Notes under the pieces: generated by a model
Told to the model about the DNA's origin: nothing
Databases searched by the model: none
Seen by the model: only the letters and a program-made list of their open reading frames with translations
In this document: positions 8,158 to 16,749 of the stretch, piece by piece
How positions within the stretch are numbered: position 1 is the stretch's first letter
Layout: every line of letters begins with the position of its first letter
Position numbers and translations under genes: made by a program
From: Pseudonocardiales bacterium
GTDB lineage: Bacteria > Actinomycetota > Actinomycetes > Mycobacteriales > Pseudonocardiaceae
Direction of reading: 5' to 3'
Assembly (NCBI GenBank): GCA_023252195.1
Contig: JAHEXI010000031.1
Location: forward strand, 1 to 36,165
DNA: 36,165 nucleotides

Positions 8158-8619
8158 TCATCGCCCCTCGCCCGCGTCGAGAGCGGTCAGCAGCGCGCGT
8201 AGCGCAGGCAGCGCTTGGGCAAGCGCGTGACGATCGGCCACCGGGAGCCCTACCATGGCGCCCGCGACGAGGTCGATGCGAGCGTGGCGCCATGCTGCTA
8301 ATCGCTGTGTCGCCGCCTCGGTCAACCACAATCGCGCCGCGCGGCGATCCTCGGGAGCGGTATCCCGCACCAGCATCCCTAGGTCGCTGAGTTGGTTGAC
8401 CAACGTGCTCACCGAGTTGGCCGCCAGGTGCAGAGCACGCCCTGCCGGTGCGATCCCGATACCCGGCTGCTTCTCAATGACCTGCAGCAGCTCCACCTGC
8501 GCGCCCCGTAACGGCGGCCCGGGCACCGCCGACCGAAGCCTCCGGCGCACCAGACGTCGCAGTGCGGCGGTGGTCGTCATCAACTCATCGCCCAGCGCAG
8601 CCGCATCAGGGGTGGTCAC
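8158..8619 (-). CDS. MarR-family transcriptional regulator (copy 1)
   Basis: About 153 residues from GTG 8619, chosen by alignment with its plus-strand twin; ATG 8667 or 8679 would add 16-20 residues. It has the MarR winged helix. The recognition region is around PAGRALHLAANSVSTLVNQL and the wing contains APEDRRAARLWLT, with the Asp-Arg-Arg typical of MarR wings. Such proteins bind DNA as dimers and release it on binding a small ligand, often to control exporters. It is about 79% identical by hand count to the regulator at 8787-9248, and the two are divergent. The nearby multidrug-type exporter operon is the natural candidate target; that is inference. Confidence 0.85.
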   Translation of the reverse strand: MTTPDAAALGDELMTTTAALRRLVRRRLRSAVPGPPLRGAQVELLQVIEKQPGIGIAPAGRALHLAANSVSTLVNQLSDLGMLVRDTAPEDRRAARLWLTEAATQRLAAWRHARIDLVAGAMVGLPVADRHALAQALPALRALLTALDAGEGR

Positions 8620-8780
8620 ATCGGCAGAGTAGCTCTCAATGAGATGCTTTGCTGTGGTCGCTTTCATTTCCCGTTGCACCGCGTCTCATCCGACTCCCAC
8701 GCCGCGCCGGCAGGCCTATCCGGACCTGCGCCGCTGACTGCGGGGCGAACAGGAACGTTTACAAGGAGTAGAGCTATCGT

Positions 8781-8792
8781 CGTCACGTGACG
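8781..8792. promoter_or_regulatory. 12-bp palindrome over the start codon of MarR copy 2
   Basis: CGTCACGTGACG is a perfect palindrome centred on the GTG start of the plus-strand MarR gene. It sits within the 167-base divergent region between the two marR genes, where a MarR dimer would be expected to bind. The AAGGAG upstream (8763-8768) is 18 bases from the GTG, too far for a normal ribosome site. Either translation starts unusually here or this is an operator. A chance occurrence is possible. Confidence 0.35.
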
Positions 8793-9248
8793 AGTCTTGA
8801 TCAGACTGTGCTGGCCGAGGAGCTGATGACGACCATGGCCGCACTGCGACGCCTGGTGCGCCGGAGGCTGCCATCGGCGGTGCCGGGACCGCCGTTACGG
8901 GGCGCGCACATCGAGCTACTGCAGGTCATCAAGAAGCAGCCGGGCATCGGGATCGCACCGGCCGGGCGTGCTCTGCACCTGGCGGCCAACTCGGTGAGCA
9001 CGTTGGTCAACCAACTCATCGACATCGGCATGCTGGTGCGCCAGACCGCACCCGACGATCGGCGCGCCGCGCAGTTGTGGTTGACCGACACGGCGACACA
9101 GCGCTTGGCGGCGTGGCGTCAGGGCCGCATCGACCTCATCGCGACAGGCGTGGCCGGTCTTCCGTGCGCCGATCGCGAGGCTCTCAGCCAGGCGCTGCCT
9201 GCGCTACGCGCGCTGCTGGTCGCTCTCGACACGGAGGAGGGGCGATGA
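8787..9248 (+). CDS. MarR-family transcriptional regulator (copy 2)
   Basis: 153 residues. GTG 8787 is the only start codon after an in-frame stop at 8769. The same winged-helix pattern as copy 1 is present (HLAANSVSTLVNQLIDIGML, then APDDRRAAQLWLT). The two proteins differ at about 32 of 153 positions, concentrated in the first 14 residues and the C-terminal dimerisation helices, while the DNA-contacting helices are nearly identical. They may therefore share an operator while sensing different ligands, or form heterodimers. The gene converges on the ABC exporter gene with 19 bases between stops and no hairpin between them. The two inverted copies make a long DNA inverted repeat. Confidence 0.87.
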   Translation: MTSLDQTVLAEELMTTMAALRRLVRRRLPSAVPGPPLRGAHIELLQVIKKQPGIGIAPAGRALHLAANSVSTLVNQLIDIGMLVRQTAPDDRRAAQLWLTDTATQRLAAWRQGRIDLIATGVAGLPCADREALSQALPALRALLVALDTEEGR

Positions 9249-9267
9249 CTGCTCCGCTCCCGATCCA

Positions 9268-12200
9268 TTAGACGACCGCGTGTGTGTCGCGGGACCCGGA
9301 ACCGCCGACGAGTTCGAATGTTTTCCACATCGACGCGTACGTGGCGTCGGCAGCGAGCAGTTGCTCGTGGGACCCGACTTCGGCGATCTGGCCCCGATCC
9401 AGCACGACGATCCGATCGGCGGATCTTGCGGTCTGCAAGCGATGCGCGATGACGATGGTCGTGCGGTGGCGCGCGACCCGCTGCATCGCTTGCGCCACCC
9501 GCGCCTCGGTGACGAGGTCCAGATTGGAGGTCGCCTCGTCGAGCAGCAATACGGTGGGATCGACGAGTTCGGCTCGGGCCAGCGCGACCAACTGCCGCTG
9601 CCCGGCTGACAGCGAACGGCCGCGCTCGACAATTTCGTGCAGGTAACCGCCGGGCAGGGCGGCGATGAACTCGTGTGCGCCGACCGCGCGGGCAGAGCGC
9701 TCCACCTCGGCGTCGCTGGACTCGGGGCGGCCGTAGGCGATGTTGTCCCGGATGGTCCCGGTGAACAGGAAACCCTCCTGTGGCACGTAGCCGAGTTGGT
9801 GGCGAAATGAGTGCAGGTCCAGCGAGCGCAGGTCGTACCCGTCCACCCGCACACTGCCCTCATCGGGGTCGTAGAAGCGGGCGAGCAGTTTCATCACGGT
9901 CGACTTGCCCGCGCCGGTCTGCCCCACGATCGCCACGGTCTCTCCCGCCGCGATCCGCAGGGTGATGCCGCGCAGAGCCTCGGGTGGCTTAGCCGGTGGG
10001 CAGGGCGGCGCGGGATAGGAGAAGCGCACGCTGTCGAGGGTGAGCTCACCACGGAATCGGCCGGCAGGCTCGGGTCGCTCGGCGGGCGGTGTCAGCGTAT
10101 TCAGCCGCATCAGTTGGGAGATCCGGCCGACCGAGACACGGGTCTGCTGCCAGGAGTCGAACACCTGGGACAGCTGCTGGATCGGCGAGAAGAACATGTC
10201 GATGTAGAGCAGGAAGGCGATCAGCGCGCCGGTGGTGAGCTGCCCGGAGGCAATCAACCCTGCTCCGATACCGAGGACGATCGCGTCCGCCCCGGCGGAG
10301 AGGAACTGTACGAACGGGAAATACGTGGCAACCAGGCGCTGCGCGGCGACGCGGGCCGCGAGATAGTCGTGACCGAGCCGGTGGAATCGTGCGCTCGTCT
10401 CGTTCTCGTGGGTGAAAGCCTGGGATTCGCGCACCCCGGACAGGCTCTCCTGGAAGTCCGCGTTGACGATGGCGATCCGTTCCCGCGCGAGATCGTAGAG
10501 GCGGGCCGCCTTGCGCCGGAAGATCATCGTGCCGATAGCGAGCGGGACCACGACGGTGAGCGTGCACAGGCCGAGCTCGGTGTTGATCAGTACCAGGGCG
10601 ACGCCGACTCCCACGAAAGTGACCAGCGAGACCAGCGCGGCGAGCAGCCCGTTTTCGATGAGTGATTCGAACTGGTCCACATCGGTCGTCATCCGGGTCA
10701 TGATCCGGCCGGCCATCTCACGTTCGTAGTAATCCAGAGAGAGGCGTTGCAGCTGGGCCCAGATCCGGATCCGCAGCGAGAGCATGATCCGCTCGGCGGC
10801 CCGGCCGGTGACGAAGGTCTCGCCGACCTGGTCGATCAGATCGGCCAGGGTGACGATGAGGAAGATCGCGGACGCCACGAACAGCACGGCCTGCGAACCG
10901 GCCGACACGCCGTTGTCGACGCCCTCCTTGATCAGCACCGGCCCCGCCAGCCCGGCCAGCGCGTCGAGGATCACCAGCACCAGGCCGATCAGCAGCGGCC
11001 GGCGAAATTCGCGCAGCAGCCCTGCCAGCCGGAAATCCCGGTCGTGCCGCGCTTCCCGGTCGACGTCCATGGTCGGGAAATCCCGCACCGGGGGGAGCGC
11101 GGCGACCCGGGCCAGCAACTCGGGAGTCGGAGCGAGGTTGAGGCGCCAGCCGCTTCCGCCGCCCAGGCCCGGACCGATACTGGGCGCGCCGATCGTGCGC
11201 ATTGTGGTGCGCGCGGTGTCCGTGGCCGGTTGGCCGCCGGTCCAGGCTGAATCGGTGCGACCGTCGGCGCCGCCGGACGCGGACAGCATCGCGAGTGCCT
11301 CGATCCGGTCGCCGACCTGTTCCGCGTGGTGCTCCTCAAGCCCGGACAGCAGGGTGCGGTAGATGGCGCTGCGAGTGACGAGTTCCTCGTGCGTGCCCTG
11401 CTCCACGACCCGTCCCTGGTCGAGCACGACGATGCGGTCGGCCAGGTGAAGCGTGGAGCGGCGGTGCGCGACCAGCAACGTCGTTCGGTTGGCCAGTACA
11501 CCCAGCAGGGCGTCGTGCACGGCCTCCTCGACCGTGGCGTCGATGGCGCTGGTGGCGTCGTCGAGGATCAGGATCCCCGGATCGGCCAGGACAGCCCTGG
11601 CCAACGCGATGCGTTGACGTTGCCCGCCGGACAGGGTCAGGCCGCGCTCGCCGATCATCGTGTCGTAGCCGTGTGGCAGTTCCTCGATGAAACCCTGCGC
11701 CTGGGCGACCCGGGCGGCGTGCCTGATTTCCTTGTCGGTCGCATCCGGGCGGCCGTAGCCGATATTCGCCCGCACAGTGTCGGAGAACAGGAAAGTTTCC
11801 TCGAAGGCCACGCCGACCTGGCGGCGCAGCGATTTCAGGGTCACGGTGCGCAGGTCATGCCCGTCGACGAGAACCGCACCGGAATCCGGATCATGGAAGC
11901 GGGACAGCAGCATCGCCACCGTCGACTTCCCGCTGCCGCTGGGCCCGACGATCGCGACCCGTTCACCCGCGGCGATATGCAAGTCGACACCGTTCAGCAC
12001 CGGGGTGCGCTCGCCGTAACCGAAGTGCACGTCGGTGAAGGTGATCTCACCACGCAGCTCAGGCAGGGTCACCGCGTCCGGAGCGTCGGCGATGGCCGGC
12101 GGGAGGTCAAGGAGCTGGAAGATGCGTTCCACACCGGCCCTGGCCTGCTGGGCGATGGTCAGGATGCCGGCGAGCTGCCTGGCCGGCGCGACGAACTGGG

Positions 12201-12990
12201 CGACATAGGTGGAGAACGCGAGGAACGTGCCAAGCGTGATCTCGTGGTGCAACGCCAGCCACCCGCCGAGAGCCAGGATGGCGACCTGGCCGATCGAGGG
12301 AACCGCCTCCAGCAGCGGCTGGTAGCGGGCCTGGAGCCGGACCGCGCGCATTCGTGCGCCGTAGAGCGACGTGGAAGCGTCGACGACGCGGCCGAGTTCC
12401 CGGTCCTCCTGGCCGAAGGCCTTCACCACGCGCACGCCGTTGACGTCCTCGGCCACGATCTGTGCGACGTCACCCTCGCGTTGCTGGCCGTCCCAGGTCG
12501 CCGGGAAGACCCGCCCGCGCATCCGGTAGGAGATCGCGAAGAGCACCGGCGCGACGATCAGGCTGACGATGGCCAGCAACGGGGACAGGGCGAACATGAC
12601 CCCGAGCGAGAGCACCAGGAGCAGCACGTTGCCGCTCATGATCGGTAAGTAGTTGAGCAGGCCTTGCACGAGCATCGAATCGGAGCTCGCCCTGGCCACG
12701 AGTTGGCCGGTCGGCATCCGGTCGAGGTTGGCCAGGTCCATCGTCTGCAGGTGATCGTGCATGGCGTTGCGCAGGTCGTACTGCACTTCCAAGCCGACCC
12801 GGCCACCCCGGTAGCGGCGCAGGTAGGTGAATCCGAACCGGGCGACCCCGACCACGACCAGCAGCGTCAACCAGGGCCACAGCGGCGAGTCGCGGCGAAC
12901 GATGACCCCGTCGACGATTTGCCGGGCGATCAGCGGCACCAGCGTCTGGCAGGCGCTGCCGAGCACCGCACCGGTCAGCGCGAGCACCAC
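9268..12990 (-). CDS. Fused heterodimeric-type ABC exporter (TMD-NBD-TMD-NBD)
   Basis: 1240 residues. Half 1: six-helix membrane domain ~1-290, then NBD1 with Walker A GPSGSGKST at 349-357, signature LSGGQ 453-457, Walker B ILILDD ending at D477-D478, and switch His509. A linker of ~100 residues follows. Half 2: membrane domain ~655-960, then NBD2 with Walker A GQTGAGKST, Q-loop Gln1071, signature LSAGQ 1127-1131, Walker B LLLDE with Glu1152, and His1183. NBD1 has Asp478 in place of the catalytic Glu and Glu397 in place of the Q-loop Gln. NBD2 has LSAGQ instead of LSGGQ. This is the one-dead-site asymmetry of heterodimeric exporters, built into one chain. The start is uncertain: GTG 12990 is the only usable codon, but similarity extends about 20 codons upstream to the permease stop. 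Confidence 0.88.
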   Translation of the reverse strand: MVLALTGAVLGSACQTLVPLIARQIVDGVIVRRDSPLWPWLTLLVVVGVARFGFTYLRRYRGGRVGLEVQYDLRNAMHDHLQTMDLANLDRMPTGQLVARASSDSMLVQGLLNYLPIMSGNVLLLVLSLGVMFALSPLLAIVSLIVAPVLFAISYRMRGRVFPATWDGQQREGDVAQIVAEDVNGVRVVKAFGQEDRELGRVVDASTSLYGARMRAVRLQARYQPLLEAVPSIGQVAILALGGWLALHHEITLGTFLAFSTYVAQFVAPARQLAGILTIAQQARAGVERIFQLLDLPPAIADAPDAVTLPELRGEITFTDVHFGYGERTPVLNGVDLHIAAGERVAIVGPSGSGKSTVAMLLSRFHDPDSGAVLVDGHDLRTVTLKSLRRQVGVAFEETFLFSDTVRANIGYGRPDATDKEIRHAARVAQAQGFIEELPHGYDTMIGERGLTLSGGQRQRIALARAVLADPGILILDDATSAIDATVEEAVHDALLGVLANRTTLLVAHRRSTLHLADRIVVLDQGRVVEQGTHEELVTRSAIYRTLLSGLEEHHAEQVGDRIEALAMLSASGGADGRTDSAWTGGQPATDTARTTMRTIGAPSIGPGLGGGSGWRLNLAPTPELLARVAALPPVRDFPTMDVDREARHDRDFRLAGLLREFRRPLLIGLVLVILDALAGLAGPVLIKEGVDNGVSAGSQAVLFVASAIFLIVTLADLIDQVGETFVTGRAAERIMLSLRIRIWAQLQRLSLDYYEREMAGRIMTRMTTDVDQFESLIENGLLAALVSLVTFVGVGVALVLINTELGLCTLTVVVPLAIGTMIFRRKAARLYDLARERIAIVNADFQESLSGVRESQAFTHENETSARFHRLGHDYLAARVAAQRLVATYFPFVQFLSAGADAIVLGIGAGLIASGQLTTGALIAFLLYIDMFFSPIQQLSQVFDSWQQTRVSVGRISQLMRLNTLTPPAERPEPAGRFRGELTLDSVRFSYPAPPCPPAKPPEALRGITLRIAAGETVAIVGQTGAGKSTVMKLLARFYDPDEGSVRVDGYDLRSLDLHSFRHQLGYVPQEGFLFTGTIRDNIAYGRPESSDAEVERSARAVGAHEFIAALPGGYLHEIVERGRSLSAGQRQLVALARAELVDPTVLLLDEATSNLDLVTEARVAQAMQRVARHRTTIVIAHRLQTARSADRIVVLDRGQIAEVGSHEQLLAADATYASMWKTFELVGGSGSRDTHAVV

Positions 12991-13052
12991 GTTGCGCCGA
13001 TGGTTGAGCAGGTAGCCGGCCAGCCGCCGGATCCATCCCGGCTTTCCGGTGA

Positions 13053-13874
13053 TCAGCGGGCCAGCCGTCCGAGTAGGGCGGAGGCGATTATGATCATGAC
13101 CGCGGAGGCCAGGATCAGGACGCCGAAGTCCAGTCCCAGTTCAGCGGGGACGCCGATGAGCAGGCCTCTGAGTGCGTCGACCTCGTAGCCGAGCGGGTTG
13201 ATGTGGTTGAACGCCTGGAGCCAGCCGGGCATGAGGTTTACCGGGTACAGCGCACTGGAGCCGAAGAACAGTGGCATGGTGATCGCTTGCCCGATGCCCA
13301 TCAGCCGGTCGTGGGTGAGTACCAGTCCCGCGATCGTGATTGACAGGCAGCAGAAGAAGCTCGAGCCGAGGATCACTGCGGCCGCCATGGCCAGCAGCTT
13401 GAACGGGTTATCGGTCAGTCCCACGCCGAGCAGCGCGGCGAGCACCAGCACCACGAGTGCTTGGACCAGGGCGCGTACCGACGCGGCGAAGGCTTTGCCG
13501 GTGACCAGAGCGATCCGTGGGGTCGGGGTGACCATCAGCTTGGTCAGTACTCCGGCGTCGCGTTCCCAGATGATCTGGATGCCGTAGAAGATCGCGATGA
13601 ACAGTGCGGACTGGGCGAGGATTCCGGGTGCGAGGTAGTCGAGGTAAGGCACGTTGCCGGTCGGGATGGCCCGCAACCGGGTGAAGGTCTCACCGAAGAC
13701 CAGCAGCCACAGCGCCGGCTGGATCGCGCGGGTGATCAACTCGGTGCGGTCGTGGCGCAGCTTCTGCAGCTCGACCAGGCACATGGTGCCGATCCGGAAG
13801 AGCACCAGGCGAGGTAGACCGATCGGGACTGATTCACCCCAGCCGGTGAGCGGTACGGCGAGTTGCTCGGACAT
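13053..13874 (-). CDS. ABC-2 type permease (DrrB-like)
   Basis: 273 residues from ATG 13874, which has AGAGAGG seven bases upstream; an in-frame start at 13898 is less likely. It has six hydrophobic segments. The family pattern is clear: LRHDRTELITRAIQPALWLLVFG near the N-terminus, IQIIWERDAGVLTKLMVTPTPR in the first cytoplasmic loop, and YPVNLMPGWLQAFNHINPLGYEVDALRG near the C-terminus. These are features of DrrB-type permeases that export daunorubicin and similar compounds with a separate ATPase. It overlaps the ATPase gene upstream by about 41 bases, so the two are translationally coupled, and ends about 60 bases before the GTG of the fused exporter. The substrate is unknown. Confidence 0.88.
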   Translation of the reverse strand: MSEQLAVPLTGWGESVPIGLPRLVLFRIGTMCLVELQKLRHDRTELITRAIQPALWLLVFGETFTRLRAIPTGNVPYLDYLAPGILAQSALFIAIFYGIQIIWERDAGVLTKLMVTPTPRIALVTGKAFAASVRALVQALVVLVLAALLGVGLTDNPFKLLAMAAAVILGSSFFCCLSITIAGLVLTHDRLMGIGQAITMPLFFGSSALYPVNLMPGWLQAFNHINPLGYEVDALRGLLIGVPAELGLDFGVLILASAVMIIIASALLGRLAR

Positions 13875-14643
13875 TGCGCATCCTCTCTCCGGCGTCACTG
13901 GCCAGCCTGTCGCCGGTGGCGGCGCGGAACACGTCGTCGAGGGTGGTGTCCGGGCCGACGCCGGCCTTGAGCTCGGCCGGTGTGCCCAGCGCGCAGATCC
14001 GGCCGCGGTGCATTAGGGCGATCCGGTCGCAGTGCTGGTCGGCTTCGTCCATGTAGTGCGTGGTGACCAGCACGGTCATCCCGGTACTTGCGCGGACTTC
14101 GCCGATGTGGTCCCACACGCTGGCTCGGCCGATCGGGTCCAGGCCGATCGTCGGCTCGTCGAGTACCAGCAGCCGTGGCGCGTTGACCAGCGCCTGCGCT
14201 AGCTCCAACCGGCGGATCATGCCGCCGGAGTAGGTGCCCGCGGTGCGATCGGCGACGTCGGTCAAGCCGACCGACTCCAGCGAGAGGTCCACGACGTGGC
14301 GCCGCCGCGCGCGGGGTACGTCGAACAGGCGGGCGAACAGCGCCACGTTCTGCCGTCCGGTCAGTGCACCGTCGGCGGACAGCTGCTGGGGCACATACCC
14401 GAGTAATCGCCGCACCGCAAGCTTGTGGCGGGCCACGTCCACCCCGAAAACCTCGATCGACCCGATCGGCGCCGGGAGCAGCGTCGTGATCATGCGCAGC
14501 GTGGTGGTCTTGCCGGCACCGTTGGGCCCGAGCAGCCCGAACACCATCCCGGCAGGGACATTCAGGTCAACCCCGTCGACCGCGACGGTGTCCCCGAAAC
14601 GGTGCCGGATCGCGGTACCGCGCACGGCGAGCGGGGCGGTCAT
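13834..14643 (-). CDS. ABC-2 transporter ATPase (DrrA-like)
   Basis: 269 residues. Walker A GPNGAGKTT is at 39-47, the signature YSGGM near 138-142, Walker B LLVLDE at 158-163 and switch His in TTHYMDEAD. The C-terminal stretch TLDDVF is typical of DrrA-type subunits. It powers the permease encoded directly downstream. ATG 14643 is used; the ribosome site is weak, with GAG-rich sequence only. It heads the three-gene export operon, and the 82 bases before it on the minus strand should hold the promoter, where I see no clear -35/-10 pair. The two MarR genes at the far end of the operon may regulate it, but no shared operator could be identified by eye. Confidence 0.9.
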   Translation of the reverse strand: MTAPLAVRGTAIRHRFGDTVAVDGVDLNVPAGMVFGLLGPNGAGKTTTLRMITTLLPAPIGSIEVFGVDVARHKLAVRRLLGYVPQQLSADGALTGRQNVALFARLFDVPRARRRHVVDLSLESVGLTDVADRTAGTYSGGMIRRLELAQALVNAPRLLVLDEPTIGLDPIGRASVWDHIGEVRASTGMTVLVTTHYMDEADQHCDRIALMHRGRICALGTPAELKAGVGPDTTLDDVFRAATGDRLASDAGERMRNVRATRRTAHRLG

Positions 14644-14725
14644 CTCAGGTGCCCAGGTCGTATCACATCCCGAATGTACGTCTTAAACAGAGCTAATCGC
14701 AATAGGAGGTTAAGTGAGCCGGCCG

Positions 14726-15115
14726 TTACCGACGGCGACTCAAGGCCCGGTAGTCCTCCGCGACCCGCTCGAACACGTGTACAGCCTGGTCACCGAACAC
14801 GGCGACGTCTTCCAGCTCCGCGGACCGGCGGTCGTAGGCGCCGACCTCCACCGGGTCGGTGATGAATGCGGTGCCCGATTCAGTCCCCACGATCACTGTG
14901 TGAGTGTCGTAGACGTGGAAGGCGTGCCGAGCGTGCATGGTCAGCGGCCGGTCCCACGCAATGACCCCGAGTCGTAGATTCGGGCGACGGGTGAGTTCGA
15001 CGAGGTAGTCGAGTTGGGCGGCCATGATGGTCGGACTGCCGATGTGCCAGCGCAGCGCGCCCTCCGCGTGCAGCAGGGTGAACTGCGGTTGTCGTAGTCC
15101 TGGCCGGCCGGGCAA
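14726..15115 (-). pseudogene. DUF5753 regulator, C-terminal remnant
   Basis: About 130 residues match the second half of XRE/DUF5753 regulators of actinobacteria. Landmarks are QPQFTLLHAEGALRWHIGS, MAAQLDYLVELTRRPNLRLGVI, FHVYDTHTVIVGTESGTAFI and the C-terminal FERVAEDYRALS. Full-length members have about 280 residues, with a helix-turn-helix at the N-terminus. That and the first part of DUF5753 are missing, so the fragment cannot bind DNA. The ATG at 15115 is within debris and is not a credible natural start. The small Cys-rich gene upstream reads in the same direction. On the opposite strand an ORF starts after a good AGGAGG (14704-14709), but I judge it to be a shadow. Confidence 0.7.
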
Positions 15116-15149
15116 TCACCTGCCTGGCTGGCGGCCGAGAGCGGACTTG

Positions 15150-15371
15150 TCATCGCGCGGCCAGGTGGACGACGGCGGCGTTGGATGCGTCATCGCCCAG
15201 CTCGGCGCTCCACTGCAGGGCTGCATGCACACACTGCGGGCAATACCGGGGGTCGTCATCGCACTCGGCAGGACACCGTGCTGGCAGCAGGTCCGACGAG
15301 CTGACCAGCTCTCCGCAGACCGTCACATAGATGACCAGCTTCTGCGATGCTCTCGCGTCCGGCGAACACAC
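15150..15371 (-). CDS. Small Cys-rich, zinc-ribbon-like protein
   Basis: 73 residues from GTG 15371; the frame is open further upstream, to 15413. Four cysteines are spaced C33-x3-C37-x6-C44-x2-C47 (in CPAECDDDPRYCPQC), a plausible metal site, with another cysteine at residue 19 (VTVCGELV). Similar small ORFs often accompany DUF5753-type regulators in Pseudonocardiales. That is my recollection and gives no function. It starts 10 bases after the stop of the 43-residue membrane protein, suggesting a two-gene unit. No ribosome site is visible, so coupling is likely if it is expressed. Confidence 0.5.
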   Translation of the reverse strand: MCSPDARASQKLVIYVTVCGELVSSSDLLPARCPAECDDDPRYCPQCVHAALQWSAELGDDASNAAVVHLAAR

Positions 15372-15381
15372 ATGAGTCAGA

Positions 15382-15513
15382 TCAGAGCGCGGGCGGGGAT
15401 CGGTCCACATCATTTTTGCGCCGACGGCCTGGCAGCACTCGGCCGACCACCGCGTATACCGCGACGCTGCCGAGCGCGGTAGCCAGTACGACGATGACTA
15501 CCAGGGAGTCCAT
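15382..15513 (-). CDS. 43-residue single-pass membrane protein
   Basis: ATG 15513 has AGGGGA eight bases upstream, and the stop is at 15382-15384. The product starts MDSLVVIVVLATALGSVAVY, forms one hydrophobic helix to about residue 27, and ends in a basic tail (GRRRKN). The topology would be N-out or N-in with the basic end in the cytoplasm. It belongs to the many tiny membrane proteins of unknown role in actinobacteria. It lies 55 bases after the propeller lipoprotein gene and 10 before the Cys-rich gene on the same strand, so it may be the end of the long operon or a separate short one. I recognise no family. Confidence 0.55.
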   Translation of the reverse strand: MDSLVVIVVLATALGSVAVYAVVGRVLPGRRRKNDVDRSPPAL

Positions 15514-15568
15514 GTGTGCATTCCCCTAGGTTTTGAAAAGCCGGGCTGTTCTCCAGGGCGAACTCCCC

Positions 15569-16749
15569 CTAGCTGGGTTCTTGCGATCTGGGTGTCGTGG
15601 GCTGGTGCCAGAGGGAGTTGGGTTCGGTGACGAGCTGGGCGACCGTTGCGCTGGTGAGCTCAGTGACCAGCAGGCTGCTATGAAGAGGAAGGAGGCGATG
15701 GGCTTTGCACTGCTGGGTGGGCAGTACCGCGACCTCCTCTCCCAGGATCTGCGTGTACCCGGCGTCGAAAGTGACCCGGATGATCACGTCCAGGACATTC
15801 GATGAGGTGATCGACGAGCCCAGCAGCCACGCGCTGGGTGACTGTCGCACCGTGGGCGGGTCAACGGCGATGTGGAGTAGCCCGGCCTGACTGACCTGGG
15901 TGGCGCTGAGGTGGAACCAGGTGAGGGCACCGTGGCCGTCGATACGTCCGAAGGTGCCGGTGCCCTGATCGGAGGTGCCTAGCAGGGTGACCCAGGCCCC
16001 GCCGGCCCGGCCACTAGGGCGACCGGGGTGGCGCCGTGCTCAGCCGGGATCGGCAGCTGCGTGGAGGTTCTCGTGTTGGGATCAATGCGCAAGATGAGGC
16101 TCGCCTGATCCTGACTGGCGTAGAACTCGCCGGTCTGCGGGTGGCGCGCCACGAAGATCGGGTGTGGCTTAGCGTCATAGAGCCAGTACTGCCGGGGATC
16201 GGTGTGGTTGATCGTCAGGACTTGGTCACTGCCCTTGAGGCTGACCCACAACAGATCCCCGTACTCGCCCACGTAGTGCGGGCCGCGGCCGTCACCAGGA
16301 ACGTTGATCTCACGCACGATCCTCGGCGGTGTGTCCAGTCGCGCTGCTCCCGGATCCACCAGCAGCAGCCTGTTGCCCGCCTCGTGGGTGGCCCAGATCA
16401 GTCCCGGGTGGCGGGTGGACAGTGCCAGCCCATGGAGCATCGCGTCTGCCGGACCCAGTGGGAAGGCCTGCACCCCGATGACCTGCTCGGTCGTCGGGTC
16501 CAACCAGAGCTTGACCAGCTGGCTCTCGGACTGCTGGGAGACCAACACCACCGGTGCATCAGGCAGCTTGACCAGCTCATGAGTCTGCGCCGCGGGCGGG
16601 AGCGCGTACTCGGTGAGCGAGCGACGATGCACCACTGAAGCAGCCTGGTCGTGACTTGTGGGGGCCGCCTGGGTGCATCCGACGACGGCAGGAGCCAGGG
16701 TCGTCAGCACCAAGCCGCGATGGAAACTCCGTCGATTCACCGGAATCAT
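15569..16749 (-). pseudogene. Twin-arginine lipoprotein with Vgb-like propeller, frameshifted
   Basis: The first frame (16749 to about 15980) starts [15 protein letters not shown] with Arg6-Arg7 and a VVGC lipobox (Cys25), so it is a Tat-type lipoprotein. Repeated WATHEAGNRLLLVDPGAA, YVGEYGDLLWVSLKGSDQV and GEFYASQDQASLILRIDP blades resemble the virginiamycin B lyase/SMP-30 propellers. The frame then hits a stop. The continuation (GAWVTLLGTSDQGTGTFGRI, WLLGSSITSSNVLDVIIRVT) is in another frame and ends at 15569. One extra base in the run of four C at 15997-16000 would restore a protein of about 390 residues. The ATG overlaps the ispG stop (ATGA), so it is the last gene of the terpene operon. 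It may be a true mutation or a homopolymer error. The role is unknown; extracytoplasmic binding or lyase activity is conceivable. Confidence 0.65.

Noticed and set aside
11326-12648. Plus-strand ORF of 440 codons inside the ABC exporter gene
   Set aside because: It is antisense to a gene with complete ABC motifs, has Asp/Arg/Gln-rich composition typical of GC-rich shadow frames, and no ribosome site.
14714-14977. Plus-strand ORF after a good AGGAGG
   Set aside because: The ribosome-site match is attractive, but the ORF is antisense to recognisable DUF5753 sequence and has no family features of its own.
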